45,375 bases of DNA, from contig WTZU01000009.1 of the NCBI GenBank assembly GCA_009889625.1, positions 1 through 45,375 of the forward strand, in the 5' to 3' direction. Of the stretch, positions 17,615-26,370 are shown one piece after another. The number at the start of each line of letters is the position of its first letter. The first letter of the stretch is position 1. The position numbers and the translations under genes are program-made. Source of the stretch: Candidatus Hikarchaeia archaeon HikBin5. Its GTDB lineage: Archaea > Halobacteriota > Halobacteria > Halobacteriales > Hikarchaeaceae. The notes beneath the pieces were generated by a model. The model was not told the origin of the DNA. It did no database searches and worked only from the letters and a program-made list of their open reading frames with translations.

Positions 17615-18181
17615 TTATCTATTATCTAAACAAAATTCTATTGGATTTCCTTTCTTCATTCCCACTGCGCATATGGCGTTTTCAAACCCATTCCCATACA
17701 TAAATTCAATTACCTCTCCTGCAGTATTTGGTCTGCAATCAACTATCTCTGGACTATTCTTTCCATACGTTGCAACCAACATGGGATTTTTTACTTCACT
17801 CACTACGATCCCCTCTACTTTAACAATCCCAATGAATGATTTTTCTCCTACGATACCTGCAATTCTTGGGGTATTGTATTCATCCCTCTCATACCCCATC
17901 TCTTCCAATCCACTTTTCAATGCCCCATTTGGATCTCCTCCTTCCACAAACTCCTCCGCTATCAAATCCACATGATCTCCATTTCCTATTACCACCCAAT
18001 CCCCTTCCCTTCTCACACAATTATATGCCACGTATGGGTTATCTGTATGTTCTGCATCTGGTCTGAGCTCTATGCTTATGCGATCCCCCCTCTGCACAAC
18101 ACACCTATCGGGAAACGAACGTGAACAGACACAATAGCCACAAAAATCCCCTCCAATAACAAGAAAACGCCCAATATACAT
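17615..18181 (-). CDS. purO: archaeal IMP cyclohydrolase PurO
   Basis: A 188-residue protein beginning MYIGRFLVIGG with SRSFPDR soon after, the hallmark of the archaeal-only IMP cyclohydrolase that closes FAICAR to IMP in the last step of purine synthesis. Other conserved stretches are DNPYVAYNC, VIGNGDHVD and TPRIAGIV. I prefer ATG 18181; a TTG nine bases further upstream would add three residues. The fold is unrelated to bacterial PurH, as known for this family. It is convergent with aspartate kinase (11 nt) and divergent from the tRNA-Gln gene. Confidence 0.88.
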   Translation of the reverse strand: MYIGRFLVIGGDFCGYCVCSRSFPDRCVVQRGDRISIELRPDAEHTDNPYVAYNCVRREGDWVVIGNGDHVDLIAEEFVEGGDPNGALKSGLEEMGYERDEYNTPRIAGIVGEKSFIGIVKVEGIVVSEVKNPMLVATYGKNSPEIVDCRPNTAGEVIEFMYGNGFENAICAVGMKKGNPIEFCLDNR

Positions 18182-18245
18182 ATATCTCAATCATTTTGGT
18201 TACTGCATGTATGTATCGATTTTTTTCCACATTCTCAACAAAAAA

Positions 18246-18253
18246 CTTTAAAC
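18246..18253 (+). promoter_or_regulatory. TATA box of tRNA-Gln
   Basis: CTTTAAAC lies 28-35 nt upstream of the mature tRNA 5' end, a good archaeal box-A spacing. Little else lies between it and the gene. Confidence 0.5.
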
Positions 18254-18280
18254 ATTAACCAGAACCAAAACATTCTGTCT

Positions 18281-18353
18281 AGTCCCATGGGGTAGTGGCC
18301 AATCCTATCGCGTTCTGGGCGCGACGACCCTGGTTCGAATCCGGGTGGGACTA
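18281..18353 (+). tRNA. tRNA-Gln (CTG anticodon)
   Basis: A full cloverleaf: acceptor AGTCCCA paired with TGGGACT, discriminator A, anticodon stem TCGCG/CGCGA, loop TTCTGGG with anticodon CTG (Gln), and a T-arm with GGTTCGAATCC. No intron and no encoded CCA. The AGTCCC acceptor start is what I recall of haloarchaeal tRNA-Gln. Confidence 0.93.
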
Positions 18354-18415
18354 TCTCAATTCAAATTTATCCTTGCATCGGCAAGTTAATAGATTGCCCA
18401 TCGAATTATACAAGC

Positions 18416-19822
18416 ATGTCTGTAGATTTAGTTATCAAAAACGGCTTAATTCATACTCCAGATAATAGCTACAAAGCCAACATAGCAATTAAAGACGGTG
18501 TCATTGTGCACATTGGGTCATCTGCCACGACGCCCCCTTCCACAGAAACAATTGATGCTTCTGGCAAATCGATTTTACCAGGGCTGATCAATCAACATGT
18601 CCATTTTCGAGAACCTGGTCAAACACACAAGGAAGATTTTGAAAAAGGATCTCAAGCAGTTGCAGCAGGGGGATATACAATGTACATGGACATGCCAAAT
18701 TGCACCCCTATAACAAACACACTCGAAAAGTATATGGATAAATGTGAATTGGCATCTGAAAAATCTCTAATTGACCATAATAGCTGGGCCGGCGCAACCG
18801 ACCCCGAAGAAGTTATTAATATATACCAAAATAGTGGGAATTTGGGTTTCAAAATATTCATGCACCGCCACCCAGAGGTTGAATACCCCTATGTCCCTGA
18901 ATTAGCCGTCTATGAAACAGATAGGCTTTATTCCATCTTTGATTCTATCGCAAAACTAGATAGAAACATACCCATCTCTTTACATCCCTCTGATGTCCCT
19001 TTAGCAGACGAATTATACTATCGACTTCGTGATATGGGGGCAGATGATTATTCCGCCTTGCGAGAAGGAAAAGATGGTATGAATATGACCCTCGGGTGTT
19101 TCGAAGCAGCATTCCTTGCGCACATTACTGGATTAAAACATCTCAACATACTTCACTTAGGATTTAATGAAATCACGCCAAATCCCCATTTAGATTTTGC
19201 AAATCGGGTCACGCTTGTCGATCTGGTGAGAAAGTTAAAGAGTTGGGGCTGGGATCTCCACGGAGAGGCAGAAGCATCTACATTTTTACAACGCGACCCA
19301 GAGATCAGTTGGAAACGAAGGTGGTACACCCCCGATCATGAAAAACTTTGGGAAGCATTAGACGATGAGGTTTTTGACCTAATGTTGATTGAACACGCAC
19401 CACAATTAGAAGAAGAAGCAAACAAACCCGACGTATGGGATGCCGCATCAGGGCTATTGGGTGCACAAGATTTCTTGCCTCTTATGCTCACCGAAGTTAA
19501 CAATGGCCGACTTTCTATCAATAAACTAGTCAAAATGACTTCTAAAAACCCAGCAGAATTTTTAGGAATCTACCCCAAAAAAGGAGCAATCCAAGTTGGA
19601 TCTGATGCCGACATAACCATCGTGGATCTAACCCGGGAATCTGTTATAGATGAATCCAAAACATTTGCAAAGGCGGGATGGTCTAGTTTTGATGGTTATG
19701 ATGTTACCGGTGTGCCTACTCAGACAATTGTCAGAGGGACTATTGTGTACGATGAAGGTGAAATAACTGCAGATCCTGGATATGGGAAATACATCGATAA
19801 AAAAGAATACCGAGATTTTTAA
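18416..19822 (+). CDS. cyclic amidohydrolase of the dihydroorotase/allantoinase-hydantoinase family
   Basis: A 468-residue amidohydrolase. The first metal motif HVHFREPGQTHKEDFEKG (~61-78) is typical of dihydroorotases. GFKIFMH (~142) places a lysine where hydantoinases and allantoinases carry the carboxylated metal bridge. Later ligand histidines are probably in ISLHPSD and NILHLG. The catalytic Asp of the usual DHAPH motif is replaced by Glu (IEHAPQ, ~325). The tail NPAEFLGIYPKKGAIQVGSDADITIVDL is the family's C-terminal signature. Pyrimidine biosynthesis (PyrC) is the default reading, but the residue pattern leaves allantoinase or hydantoinase open. No pyr genes are adjacent; tRNA-Gln lies just upstream. 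Confidence 0.8.
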   Translation: MSVDLVIKNGLIHTPDNSYKANIAIKDGVIVHIGSSATTPPSTETIDASGKSILPGLINQHVHFREPGQTHKEDFEKGSQAVAAGGYTMYMDMPNCTPITNTLEKYMDKCELASEKSLIDHNSWAGATDPEEVINIYQNSGNLGFKIFMHRHPEVEYPYVPELAVYETDRLYSIFDSIAKLDRNIPISLHPSDVPLADELYYRLRDMGADDYSALREGKDGMNMTLGCFEAAFLAHITGLKHLNILHLGFNEITPNPHLDFANRVTLVDLVRKLKSWGWDLHGEAEASTFLQRDPEISWKRRWYTPDHEKLWEALDDEVFDLMLIEHAPQLEEEANKPDVWDAASGLLGAQDFLPLMLTEVNNGRLSINKLVKMTSKNPAEFLGIYPKKGAIQVGSDADITIVDLTRESVIDESKTFAKAGWSSFDGYDVTGVPTQTIVRGTIVYDEGEITADPGYGKYIDKKEYRDF

Positions 19823-19825
19823 TTT

Positions 19826-20737
19826 TTAATTCTTTTCTTCAATTTTCAAACCATCAAATACTAGATGTTTTTCAAACCATTCTACAATTTGCGGCCCAAT
19901 TTGTTCGAAGTATTTTCCATAAGCCTCATAGTGCCCAGTCCCTCTTTGAATTATAATTTTCTTAGGAGCTGTGGCTTTCTCATACAATCTAATAGACTGC
20001 CTTTCCGGAGTCGTGTCATCATTTTCAACACAAATAAAGAACACCCCACCTTCAATTCGATCTACAACCTCTTCTGGACAATATTCTATTATCGCTTCCG
20101 CACAGGATAACGGCAACTCTTGTGGAATTTTTGTATCTACATCACTCTTGACATTAGTTTGCAACCGTTCAGGAGTTGGAATTTGTAGCCCATCGAGGCC
20201 TCTTGAGGGGACCATTTTACTCTCGCCGGTTAGGGCCCTATTTCTTCTATCCTCTGCTATGGCATCTAACAATCCTAACCATTCATATTCTCGACGCATT
20301 CCTTGAACCCACTCTGCACCATTGGCAACCGCATTGTTGCATACTATGCACTTAACCCTCTTGTCGCGCGCAGCAGCCAAAACAGCGTTTCCACCACCAG
20401 TACCTCCAGAACCAAACAATCCTATCCTATCATTATCTACTTCATCTCTAGTCTCTATATAGCTAATCGCATTCCTAATATCCTCTACTTGTCGTTCTGG
20501 ATAAAGAACAGATTCACCTTCACTATCTCCAAATCCTCTATAATCAAAAACCAATACAACAAAACCGGCTTTTACTAACAATTCATGATACTGTTTGTAT
20601 AATTTTCCACCTTTTAATCCCAAAAAACCCGGACCTTGGACAACCCCTGGCGCTGGATTCTTTATTTTTTCTGGTAATCTGAGTATGCCTGAAATTTTTT
20701 CACCCTCACTGTAAAATGTAACATTTTCTTCTATCAT
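19826..20737 (-). CDS. alpha/beta hydrolase (dienelactone-hydrolase/S15-like)
   Basis: A 303-residue alpha/beta hydrolase with VLVFDYRGFGDSEGE (oxyanion-side strand, ~78-92), the nucleophile elbow region GLFGSGGTGGG (~115), an Asp in ENDDTTPERQ and the catalytic His in RGTGHYEAYG near the C-terminus. The elbow is glycine-rich and the nucleophile is most simply the Ser of GSGG. A cap-like insertion of about 70 residues (~155-225) separates the elbow from the Asp. The substrate could be an ester, lactone or peptide. It converges on the amidohydrolase gene, 3 nt apart, and no signal peptide is present. Confidence 0.85.
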   Translation of the reverse strand: MIEENVTFYSEGEKISGILRLPEKIKNPAPGVVQGPGFLGLKGGKLYKQYHELLVKAGFVVLVFDYRGFGDSEGESVLYPERQVEDIRNAISYIETRDEVDNDRIGLFGSGGTGGGNAVLAAARDKRVKCIVCNNAVANGAEWVQGMRREYEWLGLLDAIAEDRRNRALTGESKMVPSRGLDGLQIPTPERLQTNVKSDVDTKIPQELPLSCAEAIIEYCPEEVVDRIEGGVFFICVENDDTTPERQSIRLYEKATAPKKIIIQRGTGHYEAYGKYFEQIGPQIVEWFEKHLVFDGLKIEEKN

Positions 20738-20804
20738 TCTTAATTATTATAACTCCTGTCCCTTGTTAAAACAATCGCTATTCTTATATCGTTATTCTAG
20801 AAAT

Positions 20805-20812
20805 AATATAAT
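20805..20812 (+). promoter_or_regulatory. putative TATA box of the 96-residue protein gene
   Basis: AATATAAT lies 20-27 nt upstream of ATG 20832, consistent with a leaderless transcript. This supports starting translation at 20832 rather than further upstream. Confidence 0.4.
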
Positions 20813-20831
20813 TTTTATTCACCCCCTCTCA

Positions 20832-21122
20832 ATGGTGAGTATGCCTATATCCAATGTAGCAGCAATAGTACACATCAAAAGTGATTACGAATCATGGGAA
20901 AAATTAATGTTGAACCATGCAGATAACCAAGATCTAGTTGATTCTGGAGAGATTATATATGGAAAAGCCAGTGATAACAAAGCGATTTTAGTGCGATATA
21001 ATGTAGACCTAGAAGAAATGGCCGCTCGCGCCAAAAATCCAGAGTTCCAAAAAATAATTGAAAATGATGTCGAGAGGCACGAATTCTATATACTCGAAGA
21101 ACTAAAACCACCTTCTAGTTAA
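20832..21122 (+). CDS. small alpha-beta (ferredoxin-like fold) protein, function unknown
   Basis: A 96-residue protein. The frame is open further upstream, but ATG 20832 is preferred because a TATA-like box sits one promoter spacing before it; ATG 20841 is also possible. The pattern (a beta strand AAIVHI, DYESWEKLMLNH, then KAILVRYNVDLEEMAARAKNPEF and EFYILEEL) resembles dimeric alpha-beta barrel proteins such as the DUF3764/antibiotic-monooxygenase-like families. I see no catalytic residue. It is divergent from the alpha/beta hydrolase and converges on the F420-type oxidoreductase. Confidence 0.7.
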   Translation: MVSMPISNVAAIVHIKSDYESWEKLMLNHADNQDLVDSGEIIYGKASDNKAILVRYNVDLEEMAARAKNPEFQKIIENDVERHEFYILEELKPPSS

Positions 21123-21130
21123 TTTTTTCT

Positions 21131-22117
21131 TTACCTAGGGCAATTAGGAAGCACATCTTGTCCTAGTAAATCCAAACAATAATCCCAATCATCAAATCGC
21201 ATTCTTAGATCAAATACCAAGTGATTCATACCATTATCTACAAATTTTTCCACACCTTCTACTATATCTTCGGGGGTCCCTGCTAGTAATACCCCTTCCA
21301 AATCTTCCACCTTGGTGAATTTCCCACCTTCTGGTTTGACCCATCGGTCTCTTTTGTTTGAAGAAGCCAAAAGCCCATCAATATTAGATGAATCTAATGC
21401 CTTCTGACGATCTTCATCTGGACTTGTGATCGGAACTGCCCCAACCGTTGGTCTTGGTCTCCCGTGCTCTTTTGCTTCTCTTTCAAGTTTTGCAATTGCT
21501 TTTACAAATGTGGGCATATTGATCCTCCCTGGAAGCCATCCATCACAAAATTCTGCTGCCCAGGACACCGCAAGAGGCGTTGAACCACCGTACCAAATAG
21601 GTATGTCTTTCACAGGCTTTGGGCTAATCCAAACATCATCAAAATTAAACACATCTCCATGATGACTAAAGATATCTTCAGTCCAAGCCGCTCTAAGTAT
21701 ATCGACATTTTCTCGCACCACGCCCTTTCTATTTTCATATCCTGGTGAAAATTCTATGGCGTCAAATTCGTGTTTGAAATTCCCTGCCCCAATCCCACAA
21801 ATAGTTCTTCCTCCCGCCATCCAATCCAAACTTGCAAATTGATGTGCCAAATGCAATGGATGTCTCACCGGTATCGCCACCGCAGTTCCAAGTTCAATCT
21901 TTTTGGTCACTGTGGCCAATCCCGCCAAAACGGCAAATGTATCCACATGTGTTGTATCTTGCCCTTCCATTCCATGGGGTTGGAATATTAAATGATCTCT
22001 AATCCATACAGAATCGATCCCGTATTTCTCAGCCTTTTTAGTCCCTTCTACCAATTTTTCCACCGATGCGTGTTCACCAAAATTGGGAAGTAATATCCCG
22101 TATTTTTGTTTCTCCAT
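21131..22117 (-). CDS. F420/flavin-dependent luciferase-like oxidoreductase (LLM class)
   Basis: A 328-residue TIM-barrel protein of the bacterial luciferase superfamily, in the branch that includes methylene-H4MPT reductase-like F420 enzymes. Typical stretches are GILLPNF near the N-terminus, VWIRDHL (~37), GTAVAIPVRHPLHLAHQFASLDWMAGGR (~78-105) and GIGAGN. Coenzyme F420 is the likely cofactor because the lineage is archaeal, but FMN cannot be ruled out. No fused or neighbouring gene identifies a substrate. The convergent neighbour ends 8 nt before it. Confidence 0.87.
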   Translation of the reverse strand: MEKQKYGILLPNFGEHASVEKLVEGTKKAEKYGIDSVWIRDHLIFQPHGMEGQDTTHVDTFAVLAGLATVTKKIELGTAVAIPVRHPLHLAHQFASLDWMAGGRTICGIGAGNFKHEFDAIEFSPGYENRKGVVRENVDILRAAWTEDIFSHHGDVFNFDDVWISPKPVKDIPIWYGGSTPLAVSWAAEFCDGWLPGRINMPTFVKAIAKLEREAKEHGRPRPTVGAVPITSPDEDRQKALDSSNIDGLLASSNKRDRWVKPEGGKFTKVEDLEGVLLAGTPEDIVEGVEKFVDNGMNHLVFDLRMRFDDWDYCLDLLGQDVLPNCPR

Positions 22118-22206
22118 ACTAATAAGAGAGTTATGTTGGAATTAAGTCCATTGTTCTTTATTACTACAATGGTCTATGTCCAAAACGTCAATTGTTGATA
22201 ATAAGG

Positions 22207-23502
22207 CTACTTCTTTTCTAGAATTGTTATTTTAGTTTTTAAAATCCGTGTATTGTCGACTTGCTCTGCTTTAATTTTAATATTGGAGTAGATAATTTCT
22301 TCTCCCTCTTCCACTATTTTACCCGCTTGCTCCATAATAAAACCAGCAATTGTTTCAAATTCATCTCCTTCTGGGATTTCAACCCCAATTTCTGAATTTA
22401 TCTCATCTATGTTGACATCACCTCTGATTAAAAAAACACTATCTGATATTTTCTGTATTGGGGCCTCTTCTTCACTTTCAAGAATCTCTCCAACTATTTC
22501 TTCTAATATGTCCTCAAATGTTATGAGCCCCTCCGTGGTGCCAAATTCGTCAACTACAATTACCATTCCCAATCTCTTATTTTGCATTTCCTCTAACAAT
22601 TCATCAATCTTTTTCGACTCGGGTATATGCATCGTTGGTTCTATAATATTTTTCAATGAAGTTTCAGACCCTTTTATTTTATTTTCCCGCAATAAATCTA
22701 CTATTGAAACTATCCCTACTATATTGTCCAAATTTTCACTATAAACTGGAAGGCACATGTGGCCAGATCCCATACAAATATTTATTCCATCTATGACATT
22801 TGCCCCTGAAGAAACCGCATCAATATCCAATCTAGGGGTCATAATTTCCTTGGCAATTGTTGTATCAAGATCAAATATTCCTTGTAACATTTCAAGCTCT
22901 TCTTCTTCTATTACTCCTTCCACTTTTCCCACTTCTAATATATCTTGAATTTCATCTCGAGTAACATATGGGCTCTGTATAATTACCTCCGTGTCGCCTT
23001 TTGTGATCAATCTAGTGAATTTAATAAAAACGAACACCACCGGTGACAAAACCGATTCAAAAATATCCACTATGCGGGCAATCTTTATTGACCAAGATTC
23101 TGGATTTCCAATCGCATACGATTTCGGAATTATTTCTCCAAATATCAAGACTAGTATTGTAATAGCAAATGTTGCCACAGCAATCGCAATTCCATCTGTG
23201 ACATAAAGTGCCAAAACACTCGTAGTAACCGAAGCCATTGCAATATTTACCACATTGTTACCCACAAGTAGTGTTACCAATAATTTTTGCGGATTTTCTC
23301 GGAGCTTCAAAACCACGTTTGCATTGTGAATTTCTTCAGCCGCCATGGCATCCATTCGATGTTTCGAAAGAGAAAACATGGCTATCTCGGCAGAAGAGAA
23401 AAATCCAGATAATCCCAATAGGACAATCAATAGTGCCACAAATACTAATACCAACGAATAATTTGCAGGTACCACTTCCAGTAAAATCCCACCCATTGCC
23501 AT
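22207..23502 (-). CDS. CorC/HlyC-type membrane protein (CNNM + tandem CBS + CorC_HlyC)
   Basis: A 431-residue protein of the CNNM/CorB/CorC family. Residues ~1-170 are the CNNM (DUF21) domain with three or four hydrophobic helices, containing SGFFSSAEIAMFSLSKHR and FGEIIPKSYAIGNPE. Two CBS domains follow (~215-335) with MTPRLDIDAV and FGTTEGLITFEDILEEIVGEI. The C-terminal ~90 residues are the small CorC_HlyC domain. Relatives transport Mg2+ with CBS-bound nucleotide control, so Mg2+ efflux or Na+/Mg2+ exchange is the likely role. The first of two close ATGs is taken as the start. Confidence 0.9.
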   Translation of the reverse strand: MAMGGILLEVVPANYSLVLVFVALLIVLLGLSGFFSSAEIAMFSLSKHRMDAMAAEEIHNANVVLKLRENPQKLLVTLLVGNNVVNIAMASVTTSVLALYVTDGIAIAVATFAITILVLIFGEIIPKSYAIGNPESWSIKIARIVDIFESVLSPVVFVFIKFTRLITKGDTEVIIQSPYVTRDEIQDILEVGKVEGVIEEEELEMLQGIFDLDTTIAKEIMTPRLDIDAVSSGANVIDGINICMGSGHMCLPVYSENLDNIVGIVSIVDLLRENKIKGSETSLKNIIEPTMHIPESKKIDELLEEMQNKRLGMVIVVDEFGTTEGLITFEDILEEIVGEILESEEEAPIQKISDSVFLIRGDVNIDEINSEIGVEIPEGDEFETIAGFIMEQAGKIVEEGEEIIYSNIKIKAEQVDNTRILKTKITILEKK

Positions 23503-23633
23503 CCTATAATCCCTCGAACATTAAATTCAATTTCAATTAATATTTAAGATATATTAAACATTACTTTGGTTCTGCCTAATCTTTAAAATTAAATATTTTC
23601 GGCTCACATGTGCTTACAATAGCAAAAATAAAA

Positions 23634-24227
23634 ATGAAATATATACAAAATGCTGCAATATCAATAAAATCTGGAGGTTTGATAGTGTATCCTACTGAAA
23701 CAACTTATGCTTTGGGGGCAAATCCACTAGATCCTTCTGCAATCAAAAAACTCTACCAAGCTAAAAAAAGAGATGCAGAAAATCCTCTATCTCTCGCCTT
23801 TCCAACAATAACCACTGCATCTTCTCACATGCACATTTCCAATAAAACCAAATATTTTGCAGACCAATTTTTACCAGGTGCGGTAACTATTCTCTGTGAA
23901 CCAACGAATCCGCAATTAATCCCCTTGGCGAAAAATGGAAAGGTTGGTATCAGAGTACCTGACCACCCCCTTGCATTGGATTTATTACATCATTTTCACC
24001 CTATAACTGCTACTAGTGCGAATATTAGTGGAAATCCTGGTGCATGCGACGTTTCTGACATCGACCCCGAATTATTGGATTCTGTTTCTACTATAGTAGA
24101 TGGAAAGCAGACTCCTGGTGGAAAAAGCACAGTAGTGGACATAGACGAATCAATCATAATCCGAAAAGGGTCCCATTACTTGGAAATAAAGGCTTGGCTC
24201 GACAACAACATTTCATTTCCTGGATAA
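23634..24227 (+). CDS. L-threonylcarbamoyladenylate synthase (Sua5/YrdC)
   Basis: A ~197-residue YrdC-domain enzyme making threonylcarbamoyl-AMP, the precursor for the universal t6A37 tRNA modification completed by KEOPS. The signature SGGLIVYPTETTYALGANP is at the N-terminus, followed by KRDAENPLSLAF and the TSANISGNPGA stretch. There is no C-terminal Sua5 domain, so this is the short TsaC form. I prefer ATG 23634 since family members begin about 12 residues before GGLIVYPTE; a GTG at 23610 would add eight residues. It is divergent from the CorC gene. Confidence 0.9.
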   Translation: MKYIQNAAISIKSGGLIVYPTETTYALGANPLDPSAIKKLYQAKKRDAENPLSLAFPTITTASSHMHISNKTKYFADQFLPGAVTILCEPTNPQLIPLAKNGKVGIRVPDHPLALDLLHHFHPITATSANISGNPGACDVSDIDPELLDSVSTIVDGKQTPGGKSTVVDIDESIIIRKGSHYLEIKAWLDNNISFPG

Positions 24228-24294
24228 AACTTATCTTTTAATAACCGTAAGTCAAATTATCTATAACTCGACCCATATCAACTATTGACATCTT

Positions 24295-26370
24295 ATGACT
24301 TCTCCCCTCCCTCTCGAAGACGCAATTACGAGGCCTATTTTTTGGGAGATAGGGTCTGTTGGGAAGCTTTTATTTTATTATTTGGCCCTCGTAGGTTCTA
24401 TTATATTCTTAAATGGCATCCGCTTACGATTAAATCGTTATGCGTCCGGGCGTGAGGACCCCATTGACCGATTGGATAATCTTCCCCATAGGATATTTTA
24501 TTCACTCAAATTCATCGCACGAAACACAGGCCAGTTCGATAGGGATCTTTATGCAGGTATTATGCACAGCCTCATCCTTTGGGGATTTCTCACTCTAACG
24601 ATCGGAACTACTATTCTCGCTATAGATATTGATTTATATCGTAATTTAACAAAAAAATCATTTTTTGTTGGTGACTTTTATCTAGTTTATTCTTTTGTCA
24701 TGGATGCACTAGGGTTTCTTTTGGTCATTGGGATTTTGATGGTCATTTATCGTAGATATTTTGTAAGAACAAAAAGACTACACGGTAAACATACTAGCCT
24801 GGAAGACAATCTGTTTGTTTTTTCATTACTTTATCTTTGTGTGGGCGGGTATCTCCTAGAAGGGATACGGATACTAGGGCAAGAATTTCCACCATTTGAG
24901 AAAGTCAGTTTTGTAGGTTGGTTTGTCGCATTAATACTTTCAAAAATCGGCATTTCGCCCCTGGCATCTCAATCTATATATCCCCTATTTTGGTGGGCCC
25001 ATGTGTTAATTGGCGGTTTATTCACAATATTGATTCCTTATGCAAAACCATTCCATATGTTCTCTAGCTTGGCGAACGTAATAGCTCGAGATGAGTTATC
25101 CGGCATCCGTCTCCCTAGGATCCCTGAAAATGCTTTGCCGTCCGAAATAGGACCTAGTAGCATCGAAGATTTTTCCTGGAAACAATTACTTGACCACGAC
25201 GCCTGCACAAAATGCGGACGTTGTTCATCTGTTTGCCCGGCAAAAGCTTCTGGAAGAGAATTAGATCCTAGAGATGTGATTTTAGATCTAAAACGTTACA
25301 AAGACGAACTAGATCTAGGGATAGAATCCAAACGTCCTATCATCGCAGACGGTGGGAGTGTCATCTCAATAACCTCTATGGAAGCATGCATGTCATGTTT
25401 GGCTTGTGTGGACGCCTGCCCAGTTGGAATTGAACATGTGACTCAATTTACAGATATGAACCGTAGACTCGTCGAATCTGGACAAATCAATGAGAATCTA
25501 CAATCTATTATGATGGATATGTTCACACATGGAAATTCATTTGGTATCTCTGAGAGAAAAAGACCAGAATGGACTAATGATCTCCCCTTCTCCATACCCG
25601 ATGCCCGCGATTCAAAAGTAAAATATCTGTGGTATGTCGGAGATTTACCTAGTTATGATCCACGTAATCAAAAAATAGCAAAAGCTCTCGCACATATCTT
25701 CCATGAGACTGGAATTTCATACGGAATTTTATATGATTCCGAAAAAAATGATGGGAATGACGTCCGGAGAATAGGCGAAGAAGGATTATATGAAATGTTG
25801 ACAGAAACCAATATCGACTCATTCAATCAATGTGATTTTGAAATCATAGTATGCACAGATCCTCACTCTTATAACACCATCAAAAACGAATATCCTCAAT
25901 TTGGATTCAACGCAGATGTTCGCCATTACACTGGTGTTTTACAGGACCTAGTCAATTCTGGAATCCTAAAAATACCCAATTCTTTAAACTATTCAGTTAC
26001 TTACCACGATCCTTGCCATCTTGGTAGATATAACCATGAATACGACGCCCCTCGGGAAATCATAGAAAAAACTGGCTGTATTTTACATGAAATGCCACGA
26101 AATCGAAGAAATGCATTTTGTTGTGGTGGGGGTGGTGGCGGGATTTGGATGGATTTCCCAAACACAATAAAACCATCCGAAGAAAGACTACGAGAGGCGA
26201 TCGAAGACACTCCCGACTTAGTGGAGAAATTCGTTGTTTCTTGCCCTCAATGCATGACAATGTATGAAGATGGTAGAAAAACAGGTGGGTTCGAAAATCA
26301 ACTTGAAATCATAGATGTAGCAGAATTAGTAGCAGAAGCAATCATAACTAACAATCTCACCAAAGTGTAA
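24295..26370 (+). CDS. membrane Fe-S oxidoreductase, probable ETF:quinone oxidoreductase (NarI-like + 4Fe-4S + CCG domains)
   Basis: A 691-residue protein. Residues ~20-265 form a NarI-like membrane domain with about five or six helices, expected to bind haem. Two 4Fe-4S motifs follow, CTKCGRCSSVCP (~303) and CMSCLACVDACP (~364), then two HdrD-like CCG domains. The second CCG domain is intact: DPCHLGRY (~572), CCGGGG (~608), CPQC (~649). The first is degenerate, with VGDLPS, EKNDGNDVRR and CTDPHSYNT where relatives have cysteines. Proteins of this architecture (FadF/EMO type) move electrons from ETF to menaquinone during beta-oxidation. The fit with the thiolase and acyl-CoA ligase is good, but no etf genes lie in the window. 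Confidence 0.88.
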   Translation: MTSPLPLEDAITRPIFWEIGSVGKLLFYYLALVGSIIFLNGIRLRLNRYASGREDPIDRLDNLPHRIFYSLKFIARNTGQFDRDLYAGIMHSLILWGFLTLTIGTTILAIDIDLYRNLTKKSFFVGDFYLVYSFVMDALGFLLVIGILMVIYRRYFVRTKRLHGKHTSLEDNLFVFSLLYLCVGGYLLEGIRILGQEFPPFEKVSFVGWFVALILSKIGISPLASQSIYPLFWWAHVLIGGLFTILIPYAKPFHMFSSLANVIARDELSGIRLPRIPENALPSEIGPSSIEDFSWKQLLDHDACTKCGRCSSVCPAKASGRELDPRDVILDLKRYKDELDLGIESKRPIIADGGSVISITSMEACMSCLACVDACPVGIEHVTQFTDMNRRLVESGQINENLQSIMMDMFTHGNSFGISERKRPEWTNDLPFSIPDARDSKVKYLWYVGDLPSYDPRNQKIAKALAHIFHETGISYGILYDSEKNDGNDVRRIGEEGLYEMLTETNIDSFNQCDFEIIVCTDPHSYNTIKNEYPQFGFNADVRHYTGVLQDLVNSGILKIPNSLNYSVTYHDPCHLGRYNHEYDAPREIIEKTGCILHEMPRNRRNAFCCGGGGGGIWMDFPNTIKPSEERLREAIEDTPDLVEKFVVSCPQCMTMYEDGRKTGGFENQLEIIDVAELVAEAIITNNLTKV

